A program made the translations under genes and the position numbers. Of a stretch of 41,310 bases of DNA, positions 11,272-19,249 are shown piece after piece (position 1 is the first letter of the stretch; every line of letters begins with the position of its first letter). Source of the stretch: Acidobacteriota bacterium (GTDB lineage Bacteria; Acidobacteriota; Vicinamibacteria; Vicinamibacterales; CAVVIG01). The notes beneath the pieces are model-generated. The model did no database searches, was not told the DNA's origin, and worked only from the letters and a program-made list of their open reading frames with translations. The stretch lies in the NCBI GenBank assembly GCA_003222535.1, contig QHWJ01000184.1, positions 1-41,310 of the forward strand, written 5' to 3'.

Positions 11272-13233
11272 ATGCGCTCGTGCATCCGGGCCGCGCTCGC
11301 GATCGTGGCCGTGGCTGCTGCCGTGCCGGACGCCTCGGCGGCCGGCCCGTCGAGGCGGTTTCCCAAGCTCGACGCCGCCCTCGAGCATCGCGCCGCCGTC
11401 GCCAGCCCCGTCAGGATGAGCACGGTCATCGTTTCGTTGAGTCCCGGCTCGGAGCTGCCGTCCGATCTCAGGAAATACGCCCGCGCCGACAGGCTGGACT
11501 CAATCAACGCCCTGGTGCTCGACCTGCCCGACAGTCAGCTGGCGGCCGTGTCGAAGCTTGCGGCCGTGACCCACGTGCACGCCGAGACCACCGTCTATGC
11601 GAGCAACTTCCGCACGGGCATCACGTCAGGAGCGTTCTTCGTTCGCAACAACCTCGGGTTCACGGGCGCCGGCGTGACGGTGGCGATGGTCGATTCCGGC
11701 GTGGGTCCTCACGACGATTTGACAACGGTGAAAGCGCTGGACTTTGTCGGGACCGGCATCCAGGACGAAGCGGGACACGGCACGCACGTCGCGGGCACGC
11801 TCGCGGGCGATGGACACGATTCCAACGGCCGGCTGGCAGGCATTGCGCCCGGTGTCTCGCTCGTGTCGCTCAAGGCGCTCGACGCCGGGGGGTCGGGCCG
11901 TCTGACCGACGTCCTGAGGGCGCTGAACTGGCTGGCGAAAAACGCCGGCGCGCACGATATCCGCGTCGTCAACCTGTCGTTCGGCACGCCGGTCACGGAA
12001 TCTTACTGGCAAGACCCGCTCGCGCTCGCGACCAAAGCGTTGGTCGACGGCGGGGTGGTGGTCGTCGTCGCCGCGGGCAACGAAGGCCGGGACGACAAAG
12101 CGCACAAGGTCTGGGGCGCCGTCACGTCCCCGGCAAACGCGCCGTGGGTCATCACCGTTGGTGCGTCCAGCACGATGGGCACGTTGACGCGCAGCGACGA
12201 CGAGGTCGCCGGCTTCAGCTCGAGAGGACCCACGCGGATCGATGGCGCGGCGAAGCCCGATCTCGTGGCGTCCGGCGTTGGGACGGTGTCGACCGCCGCG
12301 GTCCCGAGCACCGAGTACAGCAAGTGGCTCGTCGCGCACCCATCTTGCCTCGCGGGCGGATTCTCCGGCGATAAAGCACCGTACATGACGCTCACCGGCA
12401 CGAGCATGGCGGCGCCTGTCGTCAGCGGGACCGTCGCGCTGATGCTGCAGGCAAATCCGAAGCTGACGCCGAACCTGGTGAAGGCGATCTTGATGTACAC
12501 CGCCGAGGTGTATCGCGGGTTCAGGCCACTCGAGCAGGGCGCCGGCTTCCTGAATTCCCTCGGGGCCGTCCGTCTCGCGCGCTTCTATAAGACCGCGCGC
12601 AAGGGCGCTCGAGTACCCGTGGAACCGATCTGGAGCAAGCAGTTCTTCTGGGGGAACCACCGCATCACGGGCGGCATCATGGTCCCGGACGCGAACGCGT
12701 GGGACAGGAAGATCGTCTGGGGCGCGGTCAAGACGCTCGGCGATGACGGCGACAACATCGTCTGGGGCACGTCGTGCGGCAGCTCCGACTGCGGCGACAA
12801 CATCGTGTGGGGCACGGCCGGCGACGGTGACAACATCGTGTGGGGCACGAGCGGCGACGGCGACAACATCGTCTGGGGCACCAGCGCCGATGGCGACAAC
12901 ATCGTGTGGGGCACCGACTGCGGCGGCGCCGATTGCGGCGGCAACATCGTGTGGGGCACGGCCGGCGACGGCGACAACATCGTCTGGGGTACGGGCAGCG
13001 ACGGTGACAACATCGTCTGGGGCACGGGCAGCGACGGCGACAATATCGTATGGGGCACCGCCGATGGCGACAACATCGTTTGGGGGACGGCGCTGCGCGG
13101 GCGGTCGTGGCGCAAGACGCCGTTGCTCTCGCCGAGCCTGTCGTTCGAGTGGTTCCTCGATCCGCGCAACGACGGAGCCTGGATCATGCAGGAGTTCGGC
13201 GATGCGCTGATGGTCCGTGGCGCGAAACCGTAG
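11272..13233 (+). CDS. Secreted subtilisin-like protease (S8) with NIVWGT-repeat C-terminus, copy 1
   Basis: Exported serine endopeptidase of 653 residues. A signal peptide (AALAIVAVAAAVPDASAA) precedes a propeptide-like segment (VIVSLSPGSELPSDLRKYA). The catalytic domain has D141 (MVDSG), H169 (GHGTHVAG), the oxyanion region AAGNEG and S378 (GTSMAAP). After LNSLGAVRLARFY and WSKQFFWGNHRITGG comes a tail of ten NIVWGT units plus one degenerate KIVWGA, many spelled DGDNIVWGT, interrupted by SCGSSDC and DCGGADC. ATG 11272 fits the signal peptide; GTG 11236 is an alternative. The second copy follows at 13678. Its role is unknown; extracellular proteolysis with a repeat-mediated surface or calcium-dependent tail is a guess. 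Confidence 0.9.
   Translation: MRSCIRAALAIVAVAAAVPDASAAGPSRRFPKLDAALEHRAAVASPVRMSTVIVSLSPGSELPSDLRKYARADRLDSINALVLDLPDSQLAAVSKLAAVTHVHAETTVYASNFRTGITSGAFFVRNNLGFTGAGVTVAMVDSGVGPHDDLTTVKALDFVGTGIQDEAGHGTHVAGTLAGDGHDSNGRLAGIAPGVSLVSLKALDAGGSGRLTDVLRALNWLAKNAGAHDIRVVNLSFGTPVTESYWQDPLALATKALVDGGVVVVVAAGNEGRDDKAHKVWGAVTSPANAPWVITVGASSTMGTLTRSDDEVAGFSSRGPTRIDGAAKPDLVASGVGTVSTAAVPSTEYSKWLVAHPSCLAGGFSGDKAPYMTLTGTSMAAPVVSGTVALMLQANPKLTPNLVKAILMYTAEVYRGFRPLEQGAGFLNSLGAVRLARFYKTARKGARVPVEPIWSKQFFWGNHRITGGIMVPDANAWDRKIVWGAVKTLGDDGDNIVWGTSCGSSDCGDNIVWGTAGDGDNIVWGTSGDGDNIVWGTSADGDNIVWGTDCGGADCGGNIVWGTAGDGDNIVWGTGSDGDNIVWGTGSDGDNIVWGTADGDNIVWGTALRGRSWRKTPLLSPSLSFEWFLDPRNDGAWIMQEFGDALMVRGAKP
12712..13095 (+). 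repeat. In-frame tandem repeat, DGDNIVWGT units (protease copy 1)
   Basis: Eleven units of about 27-48 nt, with the invariant core encoding NIVWGT (first unit KIVWGA). Nucleotide identity among units is high, the spelling GGCGACAACATCGTSTGGGG recurring, which suggests slippage or gene conversion. Two spacers contain paired cysteines. Confidence 0.9.
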
Positions 13234-13298
13234 CCCAACGACGTATCCCTGATTCCCGAGGGGTCGATCAAACCCATCCACTCACGTCCTGACGACAA

Positions 13299-13328
13299 AG
13301 GGTCGGCTTGAAGCCGGCCCTTTTTCTT
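13299..13328 (+). terminator. Rho-independent terminator after protease copy 1
   Basis: Stem GGGTCGGCT/AGCCGGCCC (one G-T pair) with a 3-4-nt loop, followed by TTTTTCTT (13321-13328). It separates the two subtilase genes transcriptionally. Confidence 0.8.
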
Positions 13329-13677
13329 GCGTCTGCCATTTGTGACGTCTTTAGGCGCTAGCGATAGGACATCAAGCCATCTTTATGAGCGACTATATAT
13401 GACAATAACAACATTACGCAGCCTTTCAGTGCTCTACTTTGACAACGTCGCACCATAGTGGAACATTCACCAATCATGGGTGTTTCTTCTAATGATTACC
13501 TGATTAACGCAGTGAAACGACGCTGGGCGTGTCCCATAACAGCACAAAGCAGCTGGCGACGTTATCGCCGTACTTTCGAGCGCCAAATCCACATAAGCCG
13601 TTTAATTACAGCTACTTATTGGTATGAGCGTCGAACAGGAGAGCCTATGGTCATGTCTTTGCTCATGTTTGATTTCG
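13329..13677 (+). promoter_or_regulatory. AT-richer leader/promoter region of protease copy 2
   Basis: About 350 nt without a supported gene. Composition is near 47 percent GC by eye, against mid-60s around it. A TTGACA occurs at 13439-13444 with a weak AACATT 17 nt downstream as a possible sigma70-type promoter, and there is a small stem GGCGA-N5-TCGCC. An open frame from 13458 crosses into the protease frame but lacks coding character. No riboswitch class was recognised. It may be a long regulated 5' leader or a remnant of foreign DNA. Confidence 0.4.
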
Positions 13678-15789
13678 ATGATTACTTCGCCAGTTACCTC
13701 CTCCGCGGCGCCGCGACGGAAAGCCGTTTGGAGTCCACGACTCGGGCTCGCCGCCCTCGCAATTCTCTCGATTGGACTGGCACCAGATGCGATGGCTGCC
13801 GGCCGGCATACCAGCACCCCGCCGACGGCGAAGCCCGGCGTTCCGAGCCAGCGTGTCAAGAATTACAAGCTCGACAACGAGGTGTCGCGCCGATCGCTGC
13901 ACGGTAACCCGCTGTTCACGACCAGCGTCATCGTGACTCTTGTTCCGGGCGCGACACTCCCGCCCGAGTTCAAGAAGTACGCACGCCTCGACAAGCTCGA
14001 CCTGATCTCCGGCGTCGTCCTCGATGTTCCGAACTACCTGTTGAAGAAGCTCGAGGCGAATCCGGGCATCTTCCGCGTCCATCACAATCGTGAGATCAAG
14101 ACGCACAATTACCGTACGTCGGTCACCGTTGGCGCCCGCGCCGTCCAGGAGACGCTGGGGTACACCGGTGCGGGCATCGGGATCGCCGTCATCGACTCGG
14201 GCATCTCGTCGTGGCATGACGACTTGACGAACAAAACGGCACGTCTGTTTCCCTACGGGAATCAGCGCGTCGCGAAATTCGTCGACTTCGTCAACGGGCG
14301 GACGCTGCCTTACGACGACAACGGCCACGGCAGCCACGTCGCCGGCACCATCGCCGGCAACGGCTACGATTCGAATGGCGAGAAGAGCGGCATCGCGCCC
14401 GGCGCGGCGATCATCTCCCTCAAGGTGCTCGATGCCCAGGGGCAGGGCACGATCAGCAACATCATCTCGGCGCTCGGCTGGGTGGCGGCGAACGCGGCGA
14501 CCTACAACATCAAAGTCGTCAACATGTCGGTGGGCGCGCGGATCCTCGAATCGTACTGGACCGACCCGCTGACCCTGGCCGTCAAGGCGGTCACCAACAA
14601 GGGCATCGTCGTGGTCGCGGCGGCGGGCAACATGGGCAAGAACGCCCAGGGGCACCTGCAGTGGGGCGGCATCACGGCGCCCGCCAACGCGCCGTGGGTG
14701 CTGACCGTCGGCGCCTCGAGCACGATGGGCACCAACACCCGCAACGACGACACGATGGCGGCCTTCAGCTCGTCGGGTCCGTCGTATGTCGACTTCGAAG
14801 CCAAACCGGATCTGGTCGCGCCCGGGACCGGCACGATCTCGCTCGCAGTCCCCGGCAGCCTGTTCTACGCGACGAAGGCGCAGTACCTGCTCGCCGGCAA
14901 GGCCGGTCTCGGCGTCAAACCGTATCTCAGCCTGAGCGGGACGAGCATGGCGGCGCCGGTCGTCACCGGGACGGTTGCGCTGATGCTGCAGGCCAATCCG
15001 ACGCTGACGCCGAATCTGGTCAAGGCGCTGCTCCAGTACACCGCGCAGGCGTATCCCGGCTACAGCCCACTCCGGCAGGGCGCGGGCTTCCTGAACACGC
15101 TGGGCGCGGTGCGGCTGGCGAAGTACTACGCGAACCCTCACGTCGGCGATCGGATGCCGGTGCAGAAGGTCTGGAGCCGCCAGATCAACTGGGGGAGCCA
15201 TCGCTTGACGGGCTTCATCCGGCCGTCCGCCAACGCGTGGGCGACCAACATCGTCTGGGGCACGGCGAAGACGCTCGGCGCCGACGGCGACAACATCGTG
15301 TGGGGCACGGCGGCGGACGGCGACAACATCGTGTGGGGCACCGCCAATGACGGTGACAACATCGTCTGGGGCACGGCTGGCGACGGCGACAACATCGTGT
15401 GGGGCACGGCCGACGGCGACAACATCGTGTGGGGCACCGACTGTGGCGGCGCCGACTGCGACAACATCGTGTGGGGCACGGCGGACGGCGACAACATCGT
15501 GTGGGGCACGGCGGCCGACGGCGACAACATCGTGTGGGGCACGGCCGACGGCGACAACATCGTCTGGGGCACGTCAGCGGACACGGACGTCACCTGGGGT
15601 GAGGCCGCCGACGACGTGGTGGTCTACACCGACGACGCCACCGAGCCGCTCCCGAACGTGGCCGTGGAGTTCGGCGAGGTGACGACGACGACCGTCACGG
15701 ATCCCGTGACCGGGATCACGACCACGACGGTCACCAATCTGATCACCGGGGAAACGACGACGACGACCGTTCCGCAGGGAGGCATCTAA
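13678..15789 (+). CDS. Secreted subtilisin-like protease (S8) with NIVWGT-repeat C-terminus, copy 2
   Basis: 703-residue paralogue of the preceding protease. N-terminal hydrophobic segment LGLAALAILSIGLAPDAMA acts as signal peptide. The propeptide-like part contains VIVTLVPGATLPPEFKKYA. Catalytic residues are D173 (VIDSG), H217 (GHGSHVAG) and S423 (GTSMAAP). After LNTLGAVRLAKYY and INWGSHRLTG the tail carries ten NIVWGT units plus a degenerate VTWGE. The DCGGADC spacer occupies nearly the same place as in copy 1. Beyond the repeats it has an extra Thr/Val-rich end with repeated TTTTVT motifs that copy 1 lacks. ATG 13678 is chosen; ATG 13624 is possible but has no ribosome site. The acetyltransferase follows 2 nt after the stop. 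Confidence 0.9.
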   Translation: MITSPVTSSAAPRRKAVWSPRLGLAALAILSIGLAPDAMAAGRHTSTPPTAKPGVPSQRVKNYKLDNEVSRRSLHGNPLFTTSVIVTLVPGATLPPEFKKYARLDKLDLISGVVLDVPNYLLKKLEANPGIFRVHHNREIKTHNYRTSVTVGARAVQETLGYTGAGIGIAVIDSGISSWHDDLTNKTARLFPYGNQRVAKFVDFVNGRTLPYDDNGHGSHVAGTIAGNGYDSNGEKSGIAPGAAIISLKVLDAQGQGTISNIISALGWVAANAATYNIKVVNMSVGARILESYWTDPLTLAVKAVTNKGIVVVAAAGNMGKNAQGHLQWGGITAPANAPWVLTVGASSTMGTNTRNDDTMAAFSSSGPSYVDFEAKPDLVAPGTGTISLAVPGSLFYATKAQYLLAGKAGLGVKPYLSLSGTSMAAPVVTGTVALMLQANPTLTPNLVKALLQYTAQAYPGYSPLRQGAGFLNTLGAVRLAKYYANPHVGDRMPVQKVWSRQINWGSHRLTGFIRPSANAWATNIVWGTAKTLGADGDNIVWGTAADGDNIVWGTANDGDNIVWGTAGDGDNIVWGTADGDNIVWGTDCGGADCDNIVWGTADGDNIVWGTAADGDNIVWGTADGDNIVWGTSADTDVTWGEAADDVVVYTDDATEPLPNVAVEFGEVTTTTVTDPVTGITTTTVTNLITGETTTTTVPQGGI
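15247..15600 (+). repeat. In-frame tandem repeat, DGDNIVWGT units (protease copy 2)
   Basis: Ten NIVWGT-encoding units plus a final VTWGE. Units are almost identical at DNA level (GACGGCGACAACATCGTG then TGGGGCAC) and match those of copy 1, including the cassette encoding DCGGADC. Confidence 0.9.
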
Positions 15790-15791
15790 CC

Positions 15792-16409
15792 GTGGAAAAG
15801 ATGGTTTACCGCGTTGAGCTCGACATCATGCGGGTGCAGCCTGCGCTCGCAGTCACGCCGGTGCGGGCTGGTGTCGCACCGATCGTCAGCAGCGACTGGC
15901 GGCAGGGCCTGCCGACGCTGCGTGGGACGCAGGTCGTCTTGCGGGAGCTGCGCGCGTCCGACGCGACGTCGCTCTGCGCGCTGCTCAGCACCGAGGAAGT
16001 GGCGCGATTCATGTCGCCGCCGCCCACAACGGTCGAGGGGTTCGAACGTTTCATCGCCTGGACGCTTCGGCAGCGCATCGTGGGTACGTATGCGTGCTTC
16101 GCGGTCACCCTCCACGGTTTCGACACGGCAATCGGGATCTTTCAGATCCGCGAGACCGAGGCCGGGTTCGGCACCGCCGAATGGGGCTTCGCGATTGGTT
16201 CGGCGTTCTGGGGCAGCGGCGTGTTCCAGGACGGTGCGGAGCTGGTGCTCGACTTCGCGTTCAAGACCCTCGGTGTGAACCGGTTGGAAGCGCGAGCGGC
16301 GGCCCTGAACGGCCGCGGCATCGATCAGGTCCTTTACTCGATTCTCGAAAGCGACCGGCGCGTCACGCGCACGCCGATGATGGCTGCGTCGCCAGTCCTG
16401 GTGCACTGA
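15792..16409 (+). CDS. GNAT-family (RimJ/RimL-like) N-acetyltransferase
   Basis: Predicted acetyl-CoA-dependent acetyltransferase of 205 residues, cytosolic. LPTLRGTQVVLRELRASDATSLCALLSTEEV is the usual beginning of the Acetyltransf_3 fold. WGFAIGSAFWGSGVFQDGAELVLDFAF matches the WxxGxG acetyl-CoA region, and LGVNRLEARAAALNGRG the following strand. The C-terminus is diverged from the typical N-x-x-S/LGF ending. The GTG start lies 2 nt after the protease stop (ATG at 15801 is an alternative), so translation is probably coupled. The substrate is unknown. The tight linkage hints at a function connected with the protease or its product, but GNAT genes sit in many contexts. Confidence 0.82.
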   Translation: MEKMVYRVELDIMRVQPALAVTPVRAGVAPIVSSDWRQGLPTLRGTQVVLRELRASDATSLCALLSTEEVARFMSPPPTTVEGFERFIAWTLRQRIVGTYACFAVTLHGFDTAIGIFQIRETEAGFGTAEWGFAIGSAFWGSGVFQDGAELVLDFAFKTLGVNRLEARAAALNGRGIDQVLYSILESDRRVTRTPMMAASPVLVH

Positions 16410-16512
16410 GCGTTTCTCAGCCAGGTTCTCTCGATCCCGCGCTTTTCAGGGGCCGGCCGTATGTGCCCGGCCCAACCAGCGAAAACTTGGCTCATTCGTT
16501 GTGACATCGGAT

Positions 16513-17832
16513 CTACACGCGCTTCAGCTTCCACGATCCGCGCCGAAACAGCCAGGCGCTCACGAGCGTCATCACTGAAAACGCGATGGCGATGGCCCAG
16601 AACACGCCCGGCGGCCCCAGACCGAGCGGTCGCGCCAGCAGGTAGGCGAGCGGCACTTCGCCGAGCCAGAAGCAGAAGAGGTTGATGAGCGTCGGCGTGA
16701 CGGTGTCGCCGGCGCCGTTGAACGACTGCGACAGCACGTACCCGGAAGCATAGAACACGAAGCCGCCGCTGATGATGCGCAGGCCGCGGGCGGCGATCGC
16801 CGAGACCGCCGGCTCGCTCGTGAACTGCGCGACCACGCCCTCGGCCCACACGATGAACACCAGGCTGATGACTCCGAGGACCACGGAGTTGTACAGGCAC
16901 GCGCGCCACACGGACGCCTCCGCGCGTTCGGGCTTGCCGGCGCCGAGGTTCTGCCCGACCAGCGTCGCCGCGGCGTTGGAGAGCCCCCACGACGGCAGCA
17001 GCACGAACATCACGATACGGATGGCGATCGTGCAGCCGGCGACCGCGACGCTGCCGAACGACGCCAGAATACGAACGACGCCGACCCAGCTCGTCGTCGC
17101 GATGAGCGTCTGGCCCACCGCGCTGCCAGACAGCCGCAACATGTTCAGCATCACGGGGAGGTCGAGCCCGAGATGTTTCCGGCGGATGACGATGCGGCCG
17201 TCGCCACGCGACAGGAAGAACAGCTGCACCAGCACACCGACGCCGCGCCCCGTCGTCGTCGCCACCGCCGCGCCGGTGACGCCCAGCCGGGGGAATGGCC
17301 CGAGACCGAAGATGAAGCACGGATCGAGACAGATGTTGATTGCGTTGGCGATCCAGAGGACGCGCATCGCGATCGCCGCGTCGCCCGCGCCGCGGAACAC
17401 CGCGTTGATCAGAAACAGCATCACGATGACGCCGTTGAAGCCGAGGACGACGGCCGCGTACGATGAGTGCGCGAGCACGTCGGGCGTGGCGCCCATGATC
17501 GTCAGCAGCCTCCGCGCGGACCTGGACGCGATGAGGCCGATCGCCCCGACGCTCAGGCCGATCGCCAGCGCGTATACGATGGTCAGGATCGACTCGGTGA
17601 GGCCGACCGTGGCGACCGCGTCGGCGCCGAGGCGGGAGACGAAGAAGACGTCGACCACCGCGAACACAGACTCGAGCACGAGCTCGAGGACCATCGGGAT
17701 CGCGAGCAGCAGAATCGCACGACCGATCGGGCCGTCGGTGTACTCGCCGCGATGCGAGCCCGCGATCGATTCCCGGACCGTGCTCCACAGGCTCGCCTCT
17801 CTCGCGGGCGCGGCAACGTTTATCTCGCTCAT
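16513..17832 (-). CDS. MATE-family multidrug efflux transporter with internal deletion
   Basis: Inner-membrane Na+- or H+-coupled exporter, 439 residues. Recognisable features are MVLELVLESVFAVVDVFFV in TM1, FRGAGDAAIAMRVLWIANAINICLDPC, and GLSNAAATLVGQNLGAGKPERAE opening the second half. Near residues 96-108, SVGAIGLIASRSARRLLTIMGATPDVL joins the end of TM2-3 directly to the LLxxMGA segment. Homologues as I know them carry roughly 40 more residues here, including most of a helix. The deletion is in frame, so expression is possible, but membrane topology would be odd. The gene lies downstream of ridA, separated by a short-unit repeat. Confidence 0.85.
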   Translation of the reverse strand: MSEINVAAPAREASLWSTVRESIAGSHRGEYTDGPIGRAILLLAIPMVLELVLESVFAVVDVFFVSRLGADAVATVGLTESILTIVYALAIGLSVGAIGLIASRSARRLLTIMGATPDVLAHSSYAAVVLGFNGVIVMLFLINAVFRGAGDAAIAMRVLWIANAINICLDPCFIFGLGPFPRLGVTGAAVATTTGRGVGVLVQLFFLSRGDGRIVIRRKHLGLDLPVMLNMLRLSGSAVGQTLIATTSWVGVVRILASFGSVAVAGCTIAIRIVMFVLLPSWGLSNAAATLVGQNLGAGKPERAEASVWRACLYNSVVLGVISLVFIVWAEGVVAQFTSEPAVSAIAARGLRIISGGFVFYASGYVLSQSFNGAGDTVTPTLINLFCFWLGEVPLAYLLARPLGLGPPGVFWAIAIAFSVMTLVSAWLFRRGSWKLKRV

Positions 17833-17852
17833 GGGTCAAGGCTCGCCCTACA

Positions 17853-17927
17853 GAGGACACCAAGGAAACAGAGGACACTAAGGAAGAGGCTTTCTTTGTG
17901 TCCTTTGTTCCCTTTGTGTCCTTGGCG
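17853..17927. repeat. Inverted AGAGGACAC short-unit repeat
   Basis: Units AGAGGACACCAAGGAAAC and AGAGGACACTAAGGAAG (17854-17885) face TTTGTGTCCTTTG/TTTGTGTCCTTGG (17895-17925) in inverse orientation. It fills the gap between the MATE gene and ridA. Confidence 0.7.
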
Positions 17928-18311
17928 TTAAGGCAGATAAGCGACCGCATCGATCTCGATGCGCAACCCCTGGCCGGGCAGGCCGGCGACCTGCACCGTG
18001 GTGCGCGCGGGACGATGCTCGCCGAACATGCGTGCGTAGACGCCGTTCATCTTCGTGAACTCCCGCATGTCGATCAGGAAGACGCCGCAGCGCAGGACGT
18101 GCTGCAGGCCGGAGCCCGCGGCTTCGAGAATCATCCGGACGTTCTTCAGGCACTGCTCCGTCTGCCGTTCCACATCGTCCGCGATCGTTCCGGTCGACGG
18201 TTCGTAGCCGCCTTGACCGGAGACGAAGATGAGCCGGTCGAACGACACGCCCGGCGAGTACGGTCCAACCGGCGCCGGAAGATTCGCCGCACGCACTGGT
18301 GAATGATTCAT
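17928..18311 (-). CDS. RidA/YjgF family protein
   Basis: 127 residues, full length for the family. RidA proteins hydrolyse reactive enamine/imine intermediates made by PLP enzymes. Visible signatures are PVGPYSPGVSFDRLIFVSGQGG near the N-terminus, ERQTEQCLKNVRMILEAAGSGLQHVLRCGVFL in the middle, and ARTTVQVAGLPGQGLRIEIDAVAYLP at the end with the conserved Arg and Glu. ATG 18311 lies 5 nt after the sulfurtransferase stop, with AAAGGACAGG inside that gene as ribosome site, so the two are co-transcribed. Some relatives are Rid subfamilies without deaminase activity, so the exact reaction is uncertain. Confidence 0.93.
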   Translation of the reverse strand: MNHSPVRAANLPAPVGPYSPGVSFDRLIFVSGQGGYEPSTGTIADDVERQTEQCLKNVRMILEAAGSGLQHVLRCGVFLIDMREFTKMNGVYARMFGEHRPARTTVQVAGLPGQGLRIEIDAVAYLP

Positions 18312-18316
18312 GCGGC

Positions 18317-19171
18317 TTATGTTACCTGTCCTTTCTCCACGGGCCGCTCGGGATCGGACGACCACTCCGACCACGACCCGGCGTAAAGCGTGGCGCCCTT
18401 CAGCCCGGCGTGTTCGAGCGCCAGGAGATTGTGACAGGCGGTCACGCCGGATCCGCAGTAGCAGACGACCTGGCCGGAGGGCACATCGCCGAGCGACTCC
18501 TTGAACCGCGCGCGGAGGTCCTCCGGCGATTGAAACAGTCCGTGCTCGTCGAGATTCCACTGGAAGAAGTGATTCACCGCGCCGGGGATGTGCCCCGGGG
18601 TCTTGTCGATTGGTTCCGTTTCGCCGCGGTATCGCTCCGGCGCGCGTGCGTCCACGAGCCGAACACCAGAGGAGCCGATGCGTGATGCGACGGCGTCGAC
18701 GCCGATGGCCATCCCGGCACGCGGCGAACCGCTGAAGGCTCGCGGCTCGCGCCGCTCGGCGCCGCTGCCGGTCGGGCGCCCTTCGGCCATCCACTTCGCG
18801 AGGCCGCCGTCGAGGACCGCTACCGCGTCGTGCCCAAGCCAGCGGAGGAGCCACCACAGCCGGCTCGCGTACATCCCGTTGTTCTGGTCGTAGGCCACCA
18901 CCTGGAGCCCGCTCGTGATCCCGAGACGGCCGAAAAACAGTCCAAGCGCACGCGGATCGGGCAACGGGTGGCGACCGTTCGTCCCACTTCTGGGACCGGC
19001 GAGGTCGCGGCCGAGATCGGCGTACACAGCGCCGGGGATGTGCGCCGACGCGTGCTCGCGCTCGCCCCAGCTCACATCGTCCAGCTTGTAGCGGCAGTCG
19101 ACGATCGCGAACGCCGGATCGTCCATGAACAAGGCGAGAGCAGCAGTGGAAATCAGCGTCGTAAAAGCCAT
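18317..19171 (-). CDS. Two-domain rhodanese-type sulfurtransferase
   Basis: Transfers sulfane sulfur (thiosulfate or 3-mercaptopyruvate as donor). 284 residues from ATG 19171. The N-terminal inactive rhodanese domain contains VDCRYKLDD, SAHIPGAVYADLGRDL and VVAYDQNNGMYASRLWWLLRWLGH. The C-terminal catalytic domain has LVDARAPERYRGE, GHIPGAVNHFFQWNLD and the active loop CGSGVTA with nucleophile C239. That loop is closer to 3-mercaptopyruvate sulfurtransferases (CGxGVTA) than to CRKGVT thiosulfate enzymes, but activity is not certain. First gene of a minus-strand unit with ridA. There is no Shine-Dalgarno; TATCGT sits 6 nt before the ATG. Confidence 0.93.
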   Translation of the reverse strand: MAFTTLISTAALALFMDDPAFAIVDCRYKLDDVSWGEREHASAHIPGAVYADLGRDLAGPRSGTNGRHPLPDPRALGLFFGRLGITSGLQVVAYDQNNGMYASRLWWLLRWLGHDAVAVLDGGLAKWMAEGRPTGSGAERREPRAFSGSPRAGMAIGVDAVASRIGSSGVRLVDARAPERYRGETEPIDKTPGHIPGAVNHFFQWNLDEHGLFQSPEDLRARFKESLGDVPSGQVVCYCGSGVTACHNLLALEHAGLKGATLYAGSWSEWSSDPERPVEKGQVT

Positions 19172-19177
19172 TGGCGT

Positions 19178-19183
19178 ACGATA
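19178..19183 (-). promoter_or_regulatory. Putative leaderless -10 box for sulfurtransferase
   Basis: TATCGT on the minus strand, 6 nt before ATG 19171, with no ribosome-binding sequence. Transcription would begin at or next to the start codon. Confidence 0.35.
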
Positions 19184-19249
19184 CCATCGAGACCGCCTCC
19201 CTCTCGCCAACCAACACGGTCGACCGCTCGTCTAATTACGCCAGTCATC

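Noticed and set aside
12712-13095. Regularly spaced repeats resembling a CRISPR array
   Set aside because: Units are in frame, encode NIVWGT and have very short, related spacers; they are protein repeats.
11626-13281. Minus-strand frame over protease copy 1
   Set aside because: Shadow of the subtilase; the same happens opposite copy 2 (13663-15201).
13458-13907. Open frame upstream of and overlapping protease copy 2
   Set aside because: Composition changes abruptly along it and it overlaps a real gene in another frame; GGAGAG before ATG 13647 is tempting but no protein-like text follows.
16449-16474. GC-rich hairpin between the GNAT and MATE gene ends as a bidirectional terminator
   Set aside because: Stem is only about 7 bp and there is no T-tract on either side.
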